From contig NZ_NMUM01000009.1 of assembly GCF_002812805.1 (NCBI RefSeq), positions 96,789-160,788 of the forward strand: DNA of 64,000 bases, in the 5' to 3' direction. Source of the stretch: Microbacterium lacus. GTDB taxonomy: Bacteria > Actinomycetota > Actinomycetes > Actinomycetales > Microbacteriaceae. Below, in pieces: positions 23,416-32,747 of this stretch; positions within the stretch are counted from its first letter, which is position 1, and each line of letters begins with the position of its first letter. The translations under genes and the position numbers were made by a program. The notes beneath the pieces were generated by a model. The model searched no databases. It was not told where the DNA came from and saw nothing but the letters and a program-made list of their open reading frames with translations.

Positions 23416-24282
23416 TCAGCGATTGAGCGACGCGAACTTTCGGACCGACAGCGGCACGAAGACGATGAGCATGACCGCTGCGAATGCGACCACGTAGAGC
23501 ACCGGGTGCTGCAACGGCCACGCATCCGCTGTCTCCGATCCCTCCGGCACGTTGCCGAACAGCACGCGTGCCGCCTGTACGAGCGCGGATACGGGGTTCC
23601 ATTCCGCAAAGACGCGGAGCGGGCCCGGCAGGTTCTCGCTCGGGACGAACGCGTTCGAGATGAACGTGAGCGGAAAGAGAATGAGGAAAGACGCGTTGTT
23701 GATGATCTCGGGGCTGCGGACCGAGAGCCCGAGGAAGCTCATCACCCACGAGAACGCGTACGAGAACAGGATGAGCAGGCCGACCCCTGCGAGGAAGCTG
23801 ACGACCGACGACTCGACACGCCAGCCGACCAGCAGACCGGTCAGCATCATCACGATCAGCGACAGCACGTTGATCACGAGGTCGCCGACCGTGCGTCCGA
23901 TGAGCACCGCCGCTCCGTTCATCGGGAGCGTCCGGAATCGGTCGATGATGCCGTCCTTCAGGTCCTGCGCCATCGCTGATCCGGAGTAGGTCGAGCCGAA
24001 AACGATCGTCTGCGCGAAGATGCCCGCCATCAGGAACGACGTGTAGCTCTCGCCCGGGATGTCGATCGACGAGCCGAAAACGAACGTGAACAGCAGCACG
24101 AACATGATCGGCTGGATCAGGGTGAACACCAGGATGTCGGGGACGCGCACGATCTTCTTGATGTTGCGCCACGTCGCGACGTAGCCGTCGGAGAAGAAGC
24201 GGCTGAGCGCCGTGCCGGGGATGGGCTGAAGCGAGCCGCCCGAGACCGGCGTGGTGCCGCGTGCCGTTTCGGAGGTCGTCAT
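23416..24282 (-). CDS. ABC-2 type exporter permease (DrrB-like)
   Basis: A 288-residue permease with six hydrophobic segments. It matches DrrB-type drug or glycolipid exporters: LIQPIMFVLLFTFVFGSSID after the first helix, then MAQDLKDGIIDRFRTLPM, and SNAFVPSENLPGPLRVFAEW near the end. It would form a homodimer with two copies of the ATPase encoded just upstream. Its ATG (24282) overlaps the ATPase stop by four bases. The export substrate is unknown. Confidence 0.9.
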   Translation of the reverse strand: MTTSETARGTTPVSGGSLQPIPGTALSRFFSDGYVATWRNIKKIVRVPDILVFTLIQPIMFVLLFTFVFGSSIDIPGESYTSFLMAGIFAQTIVFGSTYSGSAMAQDLKDGIIDRFRTLPMNGAAVLIGRTVGDLVINVLSLIVMMLTGLLVGWRVESSVVSFLAGVGLLILFSYAFSWVMSFLGLSVRSPEIINNASFLILFPLTFISNAFVPSENLPGPLRVFAEWNPVSALVQAARVLFGNVPEGSETADAWPLQHPVLYVVAFAAVMLIVFVPLSVRKFASLNR

Positions 24283-25256
24283 GCTGCCGTCTCCTCGGTT
24301 TTGGTGCCTTCGGCGGCGTGTCCGGTGAGCTGGAGGAACACGTCGTCGAGGGTCGGGCGTCGCATTCCCGCGTCGTGGAGTTCGATGCCGGCCGAGGCGA
24401 CATCGGCCATGATCCTGCCGAGGGCATCCGCCCCGTCCGCAACGGGAACGACGAGGGTGCGCCCACCATCGGACACCACCGAGCCGGTCCCGTAGCGCTG
24501 CAGGACCTGCTCGACCGCGGGCGCATCCGCTTCCTGCACGAAACTGATCGCCACCCGCTGTCCCCCGACCGACGACTTGAGCTGGTCGGCCGTGCCTTCG
24601 GCGATGACCCGACCGGTGTCGATGATCGAGATGGAATCGGCGAGCCGGTCCGCCTCTTCCAGGTACTGGGTCGTCAGCAACACCGTCGTTCCGCCGGCGA
24701 CGAGCGACTCGATCACGTCCCACAGCGCGAGCCTGCTCCGCGGGTCGAGTCCGGTCGTCGGTTCATCCAGAAACAACACGGGCGGATTGATCACGAGCGC
24801 GCCGGCCAGGTCGATCCGCCGCCTCATGCCGCCCGAGAATCCTTTGACGGGACGATTCTGGGCATCGACCAGGTCGAACAGTTCGATGAGTTCGCGCGCC
24901 CGCTGTGACGCTCGCTTGCGACCGAGGTGATAGAGCAGCCCGACCATCAGCAGGTTCTCGAAGCCGGTGAGATTCTCGTCGACCGCCGCGTACTGTCCGC
25001 TGGCCCCGCTCATTCGGCGGACGCCCTGCGGGTCGGCGAGGACGTCGATGCCGTTGATGCGCGCGGCACCCGAGTCCGGTCGGATCAGGGTTGTCAGGAC
25101 CTTGACGGTGGTCGTCTTGCCCGCTCCGTTGGGTCCGAGCAGCGCAGTGACCGTGCCCTCGGGCACTGTGAGGTTCAAGCCGTCGAGTGCCCGTACCTCG
25201 GGGGCACCCTTCGGCTGGTACGTCTTGACGAGATCACTCGCCTCGATGAACGCCAT
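24279..25256 (-). CDS. ABC exporter ATP-binding protein (DrrA-like)
   Basis: A 325-residue ATPase. Walker A is LLGPNGAGKTT, the signature is FSGGMRRRIDLAG, Walker B is VLFLDEPTTGLD and the H-loop lies in LLTTQYLEEADRLAD. The DrrA C-terminal regulatory domain is present (VRRPTLDDVFLQLTGH type: MRRPTLDDVFLQLTGHA). DrrA proteins energise export of antibiotics or lipids. The ATG at 25256 (MAFIEASDLVKTY) gives the usual N-terminus. It forms a two-gene operon with the permease. The resistance phenotype cannot be predicted from sequence. Confidence 0.92.
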   Translation of the reverse strand: MAFIEASDLVKTYQPKGAPEVRALDGLNLTVPEGTVTALLGPNGAGKTTTVKVLTTLIRPDSGAARINGIDVLADPQGVRRMSGASGQYAAVDENLTGFENLLMVGLLYHLGRKRASQRARELIELFDLVDAQNRPVKGFSGGMRRRIDLAGALVINPPVLFLDEPTTGLDPRSRLALWDVIESLVAGGTTVLLTTQYLEEADRLADSISIIDTGRVIAEGTADQLKSSVGGQRVAISFVQEADAPAVEQVLQRYGTGSVVSDGGRTLVVPVADGADALGRIMADVASAGIELHDAGMRRPTLDDVFLQLTGHAAEGTKTEETAA

Positions 25257-25294
25257 GCGCGCGAGCGTACTCCGGGACGCCGACATCGAGGTAG

Positions 25295-25356
25295 CCGCGG
25301 TGTTTCGACTTCGCGAAGACCGGCACTGAGCAGGGAAACGAGTCGAAGTGTCGCGG
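25295..25356. repeat. REP-like inverted repeat between purF and the exporter genes
   Basis: CCGCG-gtgt-TTCGACTTCG (25295-25313) faces CGAGTCGAA-gtgt-CGCGG (25339-25356). The TTCGACT-CG arms pair apart from one extra T. It lies between the purF stop and the ABC ATPase gene. The TTCGAC arms resemble common dispersed repeats of high-GC genomes. Confidence 0.6.
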
Positions 25357-25367
25357 GCGACCGGCGG

Positions 25368-26828
25368 TCAGGAGGTCTGTGAACCCTCGACCCACGCCAG
25401 GTACTCGTCCGACACCGTGCCCGTGACGTAGCGGCCATCGAAGCAGCTCATGTCGAGGTCGGTGACATCGGACCCCTCGAGGATCGCCGCCTTCAGGTCG
25501 TCGACCTCCTGGTACACGAGGTAATCGCAACCGAGTTCTTCGGCGATCTCGGGAATCGTCCGTCCGTGCGCGACGAGTTCCTGACGCGACGGCATGTTGA
25601 TGCCATAGACGTGCGGGTACCGGACGGGCGGGGCGGCGGAGGCGAACGTGACCGTTTTGGCCCCGGCATCCCGTGCCATCTGGATGATCTGCTGGCTTGT
25701 CGTACCGCGCACGATCGAGTCGTCGATCAGCAGCACGTTCTTGCCCTTGAATTCGCTCGACATGGCGTTGAGCTTCTGCCGCACGCTCTTCCGGCGCACA
25801 GCCTGTCCCGGCATGATGAACGTCCGCCCGACGTAGCGGTTCTTGTAGAAGCCCTCGCGGTACTCGATGCCGAGTTTGCGGGCGACCTGCATGGCGGCGG
25901 GGCGCGACGAATCGGGGATCGGCATGACGACGTCGATCGTCCCGGTCGGGGTGTACTTGGCGATCGTGTCGGCGAGGCGATCGCCCATGCGCAACCGCGC
26001 CTCGTACACGGAGATGCCATTCATGATCGAGTCGGGACGAGCGAGGTAGACGTACTCGAACGAGCACGGAGCCAGCTGTGTGTCCGCCGCGCACTGACGC
26101 GTGTGCAGATGCCCCTCGAGGTCGATGAAGACGGCCTCGCCCGGCATGACGTCGCGGACGACGTCGTAGTCGCCGTTCTCGAGGACGAGGGACTCGGAGG
26201 CGACCATCCATTCGTAGCCGCCGGCCTCCGTCTTGCGCGTGCCGAGAATCAGGGGACGGATGCCGAAGGGATCACGGAACGCGAGCAGCCCGTGACCCGC
26301 GATCAGCGCGATCGTGGCGTACGACCCCTCGACGCGTTCGTGCACGCGAGAGACGGCCTGGAAGATCTGGTCGGGGTCGAGGTCGAGCCCCGAGATCGAC
26401 GCCTGCAGCTCGTTCGCCAGAACGTTGACCAGCAGCTCGGTGTCGGAGCTGGTGTTGAGGTGGCGACGATCCTTCGAGAACAGCTCTTCCGTAAGCTCGC
26501 GCGTGTTCGTCAGGTTGCCGTTGTGCACCAGGACGATGCCATATGGGGCGTTGACATAGAAGGGCTGTGCCTCTTCTTCGTTGCCCGCAGTGCCCTTCGT
26601 CGCGTAGCGCACGTGACCGAGCCCGATCGTGCCGAGCAGGGCACGCATATCGCGAGTACGAAAGGCCTCTCGCACCTGTCCGCGCGCCTTCGCAATGTGG
26701 AAGATGCCGTTCGGCTCTGCGGTGGCGATGCCCGTCGAGTCCTGGCCGCGGTGCTGAAGAAGCAGCAGGGAGTCATAGATGTCCTGGTTGACCGACCCCT
26801 GGCCGACCATTCCGACGATGCCGCACAT
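25368..26828 (-). CDS. purF: Amidophosphoribosyltransferase
   Basis: Catalyses the first committed step of purine synthesis, PRPP plus glutamine to phosphoribosylamine. The 486-residue protein begins MCGIVGMVG with Cys2 as the glutaminase nucleophile and no propeptide. HRGQDSTGIAT and LVHNGNLTN are glutaminase motifs. The PRPP-binding loop LLIDDSIVRGTTS is at residues 366-378. CRCxx-type iron-sulfur ligands are not obvious to me. It follows purM by five bases on the same strand, so the two form an operon. Confidence 0.96.
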   Translation of the reverse strand: MCGIVGMVGQGSVNQDIYDSLLLLQHRGQDSTGIATAEPNGIFHIAKARGQVREAFRTRDMRALLGTIGLGHVRYATKGTAGNEEEAQPFYVNAPYGIVLVHNGNLTNTRELTEELFSKDRRHLNTSSDTELLVNVLANELQASISGLDLDPDQIFQAVSRVHERVEGSYATIALIAGHGLLAFRDPFGIRPLILGTRKTEAGGYEWMVASESLVLENGDYDVVRDVMPGEAVFIDLEGHLHTRQCAADTQLAPCSFEYVYLARPDSIMNGISVYEARLRMGDRLADTIAKYTPTGTIDVVMPIPDSSRPAAMQVARKLGIEYREGFYKNRYVGRTFIMPGQAVRRKSVRQKLNAMSSEFKGKNVLLIDDSIVRGTTSQQIIQMARDAGAKTVTFASAAPPVRYPHVYGINMPSRQELVAHGRTIPEIAEELGCDYLVYQEVDDLKAAILEGSDVTDLDMSCFDGRYVTGTVSDEYLAWVEGSQTS

Positions 26829-26833
26829 GGGGT

Positions 26834-27976
26834 TTAGTTCGCTCCATCCGCGTAGGAACCGACGAGCCGAACGGCGCCGCCGTCGACCCCCTTCGCTCCC
26901 TGTTCGAAATCTCCCTCGGGCAGCGCGTCGTCGCGCACAACACCCACGGGCCAGGCCGCGATACCGTCGCGACCGAGAGCCGCGATCGCGGCGTCGGCCT
27001 GATCGGCGGCGACGACCGCGAGGAATCCGATGCCCAGGTTCCAGGTGCCCTCGGTCTGCTCGAGCGAGATGCGACCCGCGTCGGCGAGCACGCGGAAGAC
27101 GGGCGGCGGCGACCAGGTGGCACGGTCGACATCAACCCAGGTTCCCTGCGGAAGCACCCGCGCGAGGTTGGCCGCGATGCCACCACCCGTGACGTGACTG
27201 AGCGCGTGGACACCAGCGCCGGGGCGCAGCTCGTCGACGAGGCGCAGGAGGGGACTCGTGTAGAGGCGGGTCGGCTCGAGGAGCGCTTCGCCCCAGGATG
27301 TCGCGGATCCGGATGTCCCGACCGTGAGTTCGTCGGCACGGTCGGTGTAGGCGATCCCGCGATCCGTGATGATGCGGCGGACGAGCGAGAAACCATTCGA
27401 GTGCAGTCCACTCGACGCCAGGGCCAGCACGACGTCGCCCGCGACGATGCGCTCGTGCCCGAGGACGTCCGCCGCCTCGACGACGCCCGTCGCCGCGCCC
27501 GCGATGTCGTAGTCGTCGTCGGCCAGCAGACCCGGGTGCTCGGCGGTCTCGCCACCCACGAGCGCCGTGCCCGTTTCGGCGCAACCGCGAGCGATGCCCG
27601 CGACGATATCGGCGATGCGGGTCGGCACCACCTTGCCGCACGCGATGTAGTCGGTCATGAAAAGCGGGCGAGCCCCCACCACCACGATGTCGTCGACGAC
27701 CATACCCACGAGGTCGATGCCGACCGTGTCGTGCTTGTCGATGGCCCGGGCGATCGCGATCTTGGTGCCCACACCATCCGTGCTCGTCGCGAGAAGCGGG
27801 TGATCGAAGTCGCGAAGGGCCCGCGCGTCGAACAGACCCGCGAAGCCGCCGACGCCCCCGAGGACTTCGGGACCGTGCGTTGCGCGCACCGCGGACTTCA
27901 TAAGTTCTACGGCGAGGTCGCCTGCCGCGGTGTCTACTCCGGCGGCGGCGTATGGATTGAGCGAGGCTGAGGCCAC
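26834..27976 (-). CDS. purM: Phosphoribosylformylglycinamidine cyclo-ligase (AIR synthetase)
   Basis: Makes aminoimidazole ribonucleotide from FGAM with ATP, the fifth step of purine synthesis. The protein has 380 residues. NPYAAAGVD near the start, GGFAGLFD, LLATSTDGVGTK, MVVDDIVVVGARPLFMTDY and HVTGGGIAANLARVLP are all PurM motifs. Start choice: TAGGCT (27988-27983) is followed by six bases and then GTG at 27976, a leaderless layout, so the GTG at 27982 is unlikely. purF follows immediately. This purM-purF order is the reverse of the purF-purM order of mycobacteria. Confidence 0.95.
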   Translation of the reverse strand: MASASLNPYAAAGVDTAAGDLAVELMKSAVRATHGPEVLGGVGGFAGLFDARALRDFDHPLLATSTDGVGTKIAIARAIDKHDTVGIDLVGMVVDDIVVVGARPLFMTDYIACGKVVPTRIADIVAGIARGCAETGTALVGGETAEHPGLLADDDYDIAGAATGVVEAADVLGHERIVAGDVVLALASSGLHSNGFSLVRRIITDRGIAYTDRADELTVGTSGSATSWGEALLEPTRLYTSPLLRLVDELRPGAGVHALSHVTGGGIAANLARVLPQGTWVDVDRATWSPPPVFRVLADAGRISLEQTEGTWNLGIGFLAVVAADQADAAIAALGRDGIAAWPVGVVRDDALPEGDFEQGAKGVDGGAVRLVGSYADGAN

Positions 27977-28073
27977 CCGCACAGCCTACCGGCCCGTCCG
28001 GGGCGCCGGATTCGGTCGACCGGACCGGCAGCAGCGGTCGATGGGCGGAGGGGCTGCGACCTACAATGACGGC

Positions 28074-28682
28074 ATGCCCAGCGCCGCAGGTCCGGAGTGG
28101 GTGATCCGCGAGGATGCGAACGTCGCGGTCATCCTGGCACTTGCGCTGCGCCAGCTCGTAGGAGTTCGCTGGCCGGACGAGCTGCCGCCCCTGCGCGGAC
28201 TGCCCTCGAACGACATCGAACGCGACGAGGAGGAGCAGTCTCGACTCGAGCGACAGTGGCGCGAATACTGGGCGATGACCGTCGAGCCGCAGGCTCACCC
28301 CGCTTCGGGCCCCCTCGACCTGGTCGACGGGTTTGAAACCTACGTTGCACTCCCCGTCGACGGGTTCGACGACCTGCGGGCGGCGATCGCGCCCCACACG
28401 AGTGCCGTCGACTTCGCTCGCGCGGCACACGAGCGTCATGCCGGCGACGCGCTCGGACGGTCGGGCGTTTCGTACCGCGCCTACGCGGGCGCCATCGCCC
28501 AGCACGAACGCGAGGTCGGGCGGCGCGCACATGCTTTCGAGCTCAACGTGCAGGTTCTTCCGCTCACCCAACGCGGGGTCTGGTGGATCGGGTCGCTCAC
28601 GATCGCCGTGACAGACGGACTGCGCAGCGACGTCGTCGCTTTCGACGCCGCGATCCACCCGATCATCGCCGAACTCGCGTAG
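28074..28682 (+). CDS. Hypothetical protein (202 residues)
   Basis: I do not recognise this protein. It is soluble and acidic, with no signal peptide or membrane segment. WVIREDANVAVILALALRQLVG opens it, and a Trp/Arg-rich stretch (RQWREYWAMTVEPQA) sits at about 60-75. FELNVQVLPLTQRGVWWIGS near the C-terminus may form a beta hairpin. The start is supported by TACAAT (28062-28067) six bases before the ATG, a leaderless promoter layout. It is divergent from purM. Confidence 0.75.
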   Translation: MPSAAGPEWVIREDANVAVILALALRQLVGVRWPDELPPLRGLPSNDIERDEEEQSRLERQWREYWAMTVEPQAHPASGPLDLVDGFETYVALPVDGFDDLRAAIAPHTSAVDFARAAHERHAGDALGRSGVSYRAYAGAIAQHEREVGRRAHAFELNVQVLPLTQRGVWWIGSLTIAVTDGLRSDVVAFDAAIHPIIAELA

Positions 28683-28692
28683 GAGCGAGTCA

Positions 28693-28745
28693 CTTCGACA
28701 AGCTCAGTGACCGGACGACGTCCACGCTCCCTGAGCCTGTCGAAG
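28693..28745. repeat. REP-like inverted repeat (CTTCGACAAGCTCAG family)
   Basis: CTTCGACAAGCTCAG (28693-28707) and CTGAGCCTGTCGAAG (28731-28745) pair at 14 of 15 positions across a 23-base loop. This sequence type is a well-known dispersed intergenic repeat in many high-GC bacteria. It lies between convergent genes and may act as a terminator. Confidence 0.8.
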
Positions 28746-28776
28746 GGAGCACCGGAACCTCAGAACGGCAGAGAGA

Positions 28777-29076
28777 TCAGTCGACGACGGTCTCGTGATC
28801 GAAGCTGAGCGTGCGCGCCCGGCGGCGCGAGGCGCGATCGAACAGCAACGCGGCGACGCCCCCGACGACCAGACCGACGGCGACGCCGATCAGGGCGAGG
28901 AATCCGAAGACCTGCGTGCCCGAGTACGTGACCTCGGTCAGGGGACTCGTGGCTTCTCCGCCGTTCACGAAGGTAAGGATGAGGGCAACCAAGACCCCGA
29001 GTAGCGCACCCACCGTCAGGAAGACGCCGTACTTGGGCGCCCGGCGCACACGCCCCTCGACGATTTCGTTGCTCAC
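28777..29076 (-). CDS. Small two-helix membrane protein
   Basis: A 99-residue protein. Two hydrophobic segments (YGVFLTVGALLGVLVALIL at about 16-34 and VFGFLALIGVAVGLVVGGVA at about 56-75) are joined by a loop rich in Thr, Ser and Gly. The C-terminus is basic then acidic (RASRRRARTLSFDHE). Similar actinobacterial proteins near purF/purM are uncharacterised and sometimes mislabelled as potassium transporters. The GTG start at 29076 follows GGAGGG directly. It is upstream of, and not coupled to, other genes. Confidence 0.7.
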   Translation of the reverse strand: MSNEIVEGRVRRAPKYGVFLTVGALLGVLVALILTFVNGGEATSPLTEVTYSGTQVFGFLALIGVAVGLVVGGVAALLFDRASRRRARTLSFDHETVVD

Positions 29077-29092
29077 CCCTCCATTGTCGCAC

Positions 29093-32000
29093 CTACACGG
29101 ACGGTCCGGCCTGGTCGTGGGCGACAGCCTCGGCCGAGGCCGCGTCCGCCGCGCGACGGCGACGAACGACGATCGTGACGGCGAGGGCGACGATCAGCGC
29201 CAGCCCGATACCCCCGGCGATCCAGGGCCAGACGGGCAGCGGATCCGTGGTCGCCGTTGCATCGGTCTCGGGTGCGGCGAGCGGCTCGTCCTCGTCGATC
29301 GGTGCGGCAGCGGCCGCCACACCACAGTCTGCCGCCAGGGGGATCTCGAGGGTCAACGGGTCGAGCTGCTCACCCTCGGGGTAGCTCCCGAAAGCCGTCG
29401 CTCCGGCGGCGGTCAGCGTGACCGCGACACCGTCGAGCACGATCGAGTCGGCCCCCACGGCATCCGTCGGCACTGCATCTTCAGGCACGTCGAACTCGGC
29501 GAACCGCACGTCGGTCATCGCGATCGGCTCACCCGACTGGGTCGTACCCGTGATGTCGAAGACGACGTAGCCGACGTCACCCGCGAACTCGATCCGCGCG
29601 GCGGTGAGAGACGTGTCGAGCGCCCCGTCGTGGCCCGTGAAGCGGATTGTGCCCCCGAAATCGACGACACCCGTGACGGCGCCGGATCCTGTCCCGGATT
29701 CGGTGTCGAGCGATCCCGAGCCGCCCGTCCAGACGAAGTCGGGGTACTCGTAGGCGACGCCGTCGAGCTCCCACCCGCCAGCCGCGATGCCCTCGATGTA
29801 GGTGCGGAACGACTCCTTGAATCCCCATCGCATCGAAGCGCCCTCGACCACGCACGCGCCCAGGGCCTGGGCCCGCGCCAACGTGAACGAGACACCGCGC
29901 GACACCGAACCCTGGAAGGTCAGGGTGTGCTCGCCGTCAGCAAGGGTCGCGGGGAGGGAACCAGTCCAGGTCGCGACACCGGATGCATCCGCTACAAGAT
30001 CCGTCGCCAAGACCGTCGGCGTCGAGTAGACGACGACCGCGATGTCGGTCTCGCCCGGGGTGAACCCGTCGGCCTGAACCGTGACGGATGCGCCGGACGA
30101 GAGGGCGGCGAGGGTGTCGGTCGCACGCACGATGCCGGTGGTCGCCGGAGGCGTCGCCGGGATGGTGCGTGCGACCGACGCGTTCGCGGCACTCGCCGTG
30201 GCGACCGTGCCCGTCGAACCCGACGGCGCCGCGGCCTCCACGCCGATCGTGAACGTGACCGGGTCGAGGGTGGTGTATTCGCCCCGGAAGAGAGCGCTCC
30301 CTGCCGACGTCAGCGAGACAGCCGCGTTCGTGAACGTCACTGCCGAACCCGAGACGCTGCGGGCCGCGGTGCCGACCGCGACATTGCCGAGGTGCAGATG
30401 GGTGCCGCCGCTCGTGACCCACAGCTGTGCCGAAGCGGGCGATGCGAACCGGAACTCGGGGTTCGCGAGCGAGACATCGAGGAGGCCGCCGTGGCCTGAG
30501 AAGCGCACAGCACCCGTGTAGGACACGTTTCCGAGTCCGGTCGCCGGGTCGTAGGTCGAGCCGGCCGCCTGGCCGAACTGGAACAGACCAGCCGAGCGAG
30601 TCGCGCCGCCCGAGACGGTGATGCTGCCGTTCGCGATGCCCGTGATGTAGGAGGCGAACCTCGCCGAGACACCCCAGCTGAGCGATCCGCCCGCGACCGG
30701 CGCGGCCGGGGTGACCGGGTCGACGGGCGTCGACGGAACTTCGGGCTCTTCGGGAACCTCGGGCGCCGTGCCCGGGAACAGGATGTCCCACTGCGACGGG
30801 CTGATCGAGACATCCGCTCGTGCGTAGATCGTGTCGTCGGTCGGAGTGGTGTGGCCGCGCCAGACGATGACCTCGTACTGCTTCGTGCGGTCGAGCTTCT
30901 CGGTCGGGGCGACGATCGTCTTGTCGAAGGCGCCCCCCGCGATCGCGCCCGGTGTCATCCAATAGCCGAACGCGACGTACCCGCCGCTGCCGCTGACGGA
31001 AGACTCCCTGCCCTTCTCGATCACGGCTGCGTACGCGCCCGTGATGTCGGCGAAGTTCGAGCCGATCACACGAATCGAAGCGCCGTCGGCCTGAGACACA
31101 TCGGGAACGGTCGCGTCGATCGAGGGCGGCGGCGTGAGCGTCACGGGAACGCTCAGCTCTTGCTCGGCGTTCGTCACGCCGCCTGCCGCGTAGGTGTAGA
31201 CCCCGTACCGGCCGCCCTCGGGTGGGGTCGCGGACTCGGTGACCGTGACGGTCGTGCGGAACGAGCCATCCGCAGCGATCGGTGCCCACTGGGAGCGGAT
31301 TGCGGACTGATATGGGGACGGCACCTGTTCGAGCACACTCTCGGCGAGCGCCCACTTCTGCGAGGTCGCCTTGCGCGTCGCACTCGAAGCACCCGCGGAC
31401 GGCCGCCATTCCTCCGCGAAGCTGCCGAAGACGACGTAGGTGCCCTGCGGCAGGGTGTTGGGGATCGGCACGCCACGGCCGCCGACGTTCGCGGTCGGGT
31501 CGTATCCGGCACCCTCGACGACGAGGGTGTCGCCGAACTCCACGGTGTTCTCGCCCAGGGGCGTCACGCCGTCTTCGAGGTACACCGACAGGGACGGTGC
31601 CGGCATCACATCGACGAGAACCTCGCGCTCCTGGGCCGCGTTGTTCACGCCACCCGCACCGTAGGTGTAGACGCCGTAGCGGCCGCCGTCGACGAGGGCG
31701 CTCGGCGCGGTGACGGTGAGGGTCGTTTCGAACGAACCATCCGATTCGATGGGCGTCCACTGCCCGCGGATCGCGGCCTGGTAGTTGCTCGGCACCTGGT
31801 TCAGAACCTCTTCGGCGAGCGCCCACTTCTGCGATCCGACCTTGCGGGTGCTACTCGCCGCGCCCTGCGAGGGCTGCCACGATTCGGCGAAATGCCCGAA
31901 CACGACATAGGTCCCCTGCGGCAGGGTGTTCGGGATCGGCACTCCACGGCCGCCGACGTTCGCGGTCGGGTCGTACCCCGTGCCGCGCACGACGAGGGTG

Positions 32001-32662
32001 TCGCCGGCACGGACGACAGCTTCAGAGACCGGCGTCACGCCATCCGCGAGGAAGACAGAGAGTTCGGGAGCGGATGCCGGGGGTTCCGTGGGCTCGGTGG
32101 TCGGCTCCGTCGTGGGCTCGGTCGTGGGCTCCATTGTCGGCTCTGTGGTGGGCTCGGTCGTCGGCTCCGGGTCCGGCTCCGCGGGCGGGAAGACCGCATC
32201 CCACTGCGTCGAGGTGATCGCGATATCGCTGCGCGCATAGATCGTTCCCGAGTTGGCAGCCGAATGGACCTGCCAGATCAGCACCTCGTACGCCTGGGTG
32301 CGATCGAGCAAACCCGGTGCCGCGGTCAGGGCGAAGGACGTCGCTCCGTCGACGATGGAGGGAAACGGCATCGCGAACGCCGCGTAGCCGCCCGAGCCGC
32401 TGATCTGCGACTCGGTGCCCTTCACGATGAGTGCCGCGTAGGCCTGGGTGGCCGAGCCGAGTCCGGATGCCTCGACGGACACCGTCAGTCCGGATCCTTC
32501 GGAGGCCGACGTCACCGACCCCGAGATCACCGCGCCCGAGATCGTCGCGCCGTCGAGGGCGCGTGCGGGCACGGCTCCGACCACGCCGGCGGCGACCAAT
32601 ATCAGGGCCAAGACGGCGGCGAGGATGCTGCGAACGGGGGTGATCGAGGGTGCTGCGGTCAC
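29093..32662 (-). CDS. Large HtaA-domain heme-uptake surface protein
   Basis: A cell-surface protein of about 1189 residues. A signal peptide (ILAAVLALILVAAGVVGAVPARA) leads it. Modules follow in the order A-B-B-A (residues numbered from the 32707 frame start): A1 at 60-175, a Pro/Thr/Glu linker of PTTE repeats, B1 at 215-370, B2 at 372-520, A2 at 530-646. Two HtaA heme-binding domains follow (LSWGVSARFASYITGIANG at about 676 and MRWGFKESFRTYIEGIAAG at about 960), then an Ala-rich stretch, one membrane helix (WIAGGIGLALIVALAVTIVV) and a basic tail. HtaA proteins take heme from hemoproteins and pass it to HmuTUV, encoded divergently. GTG 32662 has GGAGA upstream; starts at 32689 or 32707 are possible. 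Confidence 0.88.
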   Translation of the reverse strand: MTAAPSITPVRSILAAVLALILVAAGVVGAVPARALDGATISGAVISGSVTSASEGSGLTVSVEASGLGSATQAYAALIVKGTESQISGSGGYAAFAMPFPSIVDGATSFALTAAPGLLDRTQAYEVLIWQVHSAANSGTIYARSDIAITSTQWDAVFPPAEPDPEPTTEPTTEPTMEPTTEPTTEPTTEPTEPPASAPELSVFLADGVTPVSEAVVRAGDTLVVRGTGYDPTANVGGRGVPIPNTLPQGTYVVFGHFAESWQPSQGAASSTRKVGSQKWALAEEVLNQVPSNYQAAIRGQWTPIESDGSFETTLTVTAPSALVDGGRYGVYTYGAGGVNNAAQEREVLVDVMPAPSLSVYLEDGVTPLGENTVEFGDTLVVEGAGYDPTANVGGRGVPIPNTLPQGTYVVFGSFAEEWRPSAGASSATRKATSQKWALAESVLEQVPSPYQSAIRSQWAPIAADGSFRTTVTVTESATPPEGGRYGVYTYAAGGVTNAEQELSVPVTLTPPPSIDATVPDVSQADGASIRVIGSNFADITGAYAAVIEKGRESSVSGSGGYVAFGYWMTPGAIAGGAFDKTIVAPTEKLDRTKQYEVIVWRGHTTPTDDTIYARADVSISPSQWDILFPGTAPEVPEEPEVPSTPVDPVTPAAPVAGGSLSWGVSARFASYITGIANGSITVSGGATRSAGLFQFGQAAGSTYDPATGLGNVSYTGAVRFSGHGGLLDVSLANPEFRFASPASAQLWVTSGGTHLHLGNVAVGTAARSVSGSAVTFTNAAVSLTSAGSALFRGEYTTLDPVTFTIGVEAAAPSGSTGTVATASAANASVARTIPATPPATTGIVRATDTLAALSSGASVTVQADGFTPGETDIAVVVYSTPTVLATDLVADASGVATWTGSLPATLADGEHTLTFQGSVSRGVSFTLARAQALGACVVEGASMRWGFKESFRTYIEGIAAGGWELDGVAYEYPDFVWTGGSGSLDTESGTGSGAVTGVVDFGGTIRFTGHDGALDTSLTAARIEFAGDVGYVVFDITGTTQSGEPIAMTDVRFAEFDVPEDAVPTDAVGADSIVLDGVAVTLTAAGATAFGSYPEGEQLDPLTLEIPLAADCGVAAAAAPIDEDEPLAAPETDATATTDPLPVWPWIAGGIGLALIVALAVTIVVRRRRAADAASAEAVAHDQAGPSV

Positions 32663-32747
32663 GATGATGGGTCTCCGAAAGACACGCATAGCGGCGCTCG
32701 GTCGCACGCGAACGAGATCGCCGGGGATGCCGGATGGTCGGGATGCA

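Noticed and set aside
32080..32180. Short repeats resembling a minisatellite in the HtaA gene
   Set aside because: They encode a Pro/Thr/Glu linker (PTTE repeats) between modules, typical of surface proteins.
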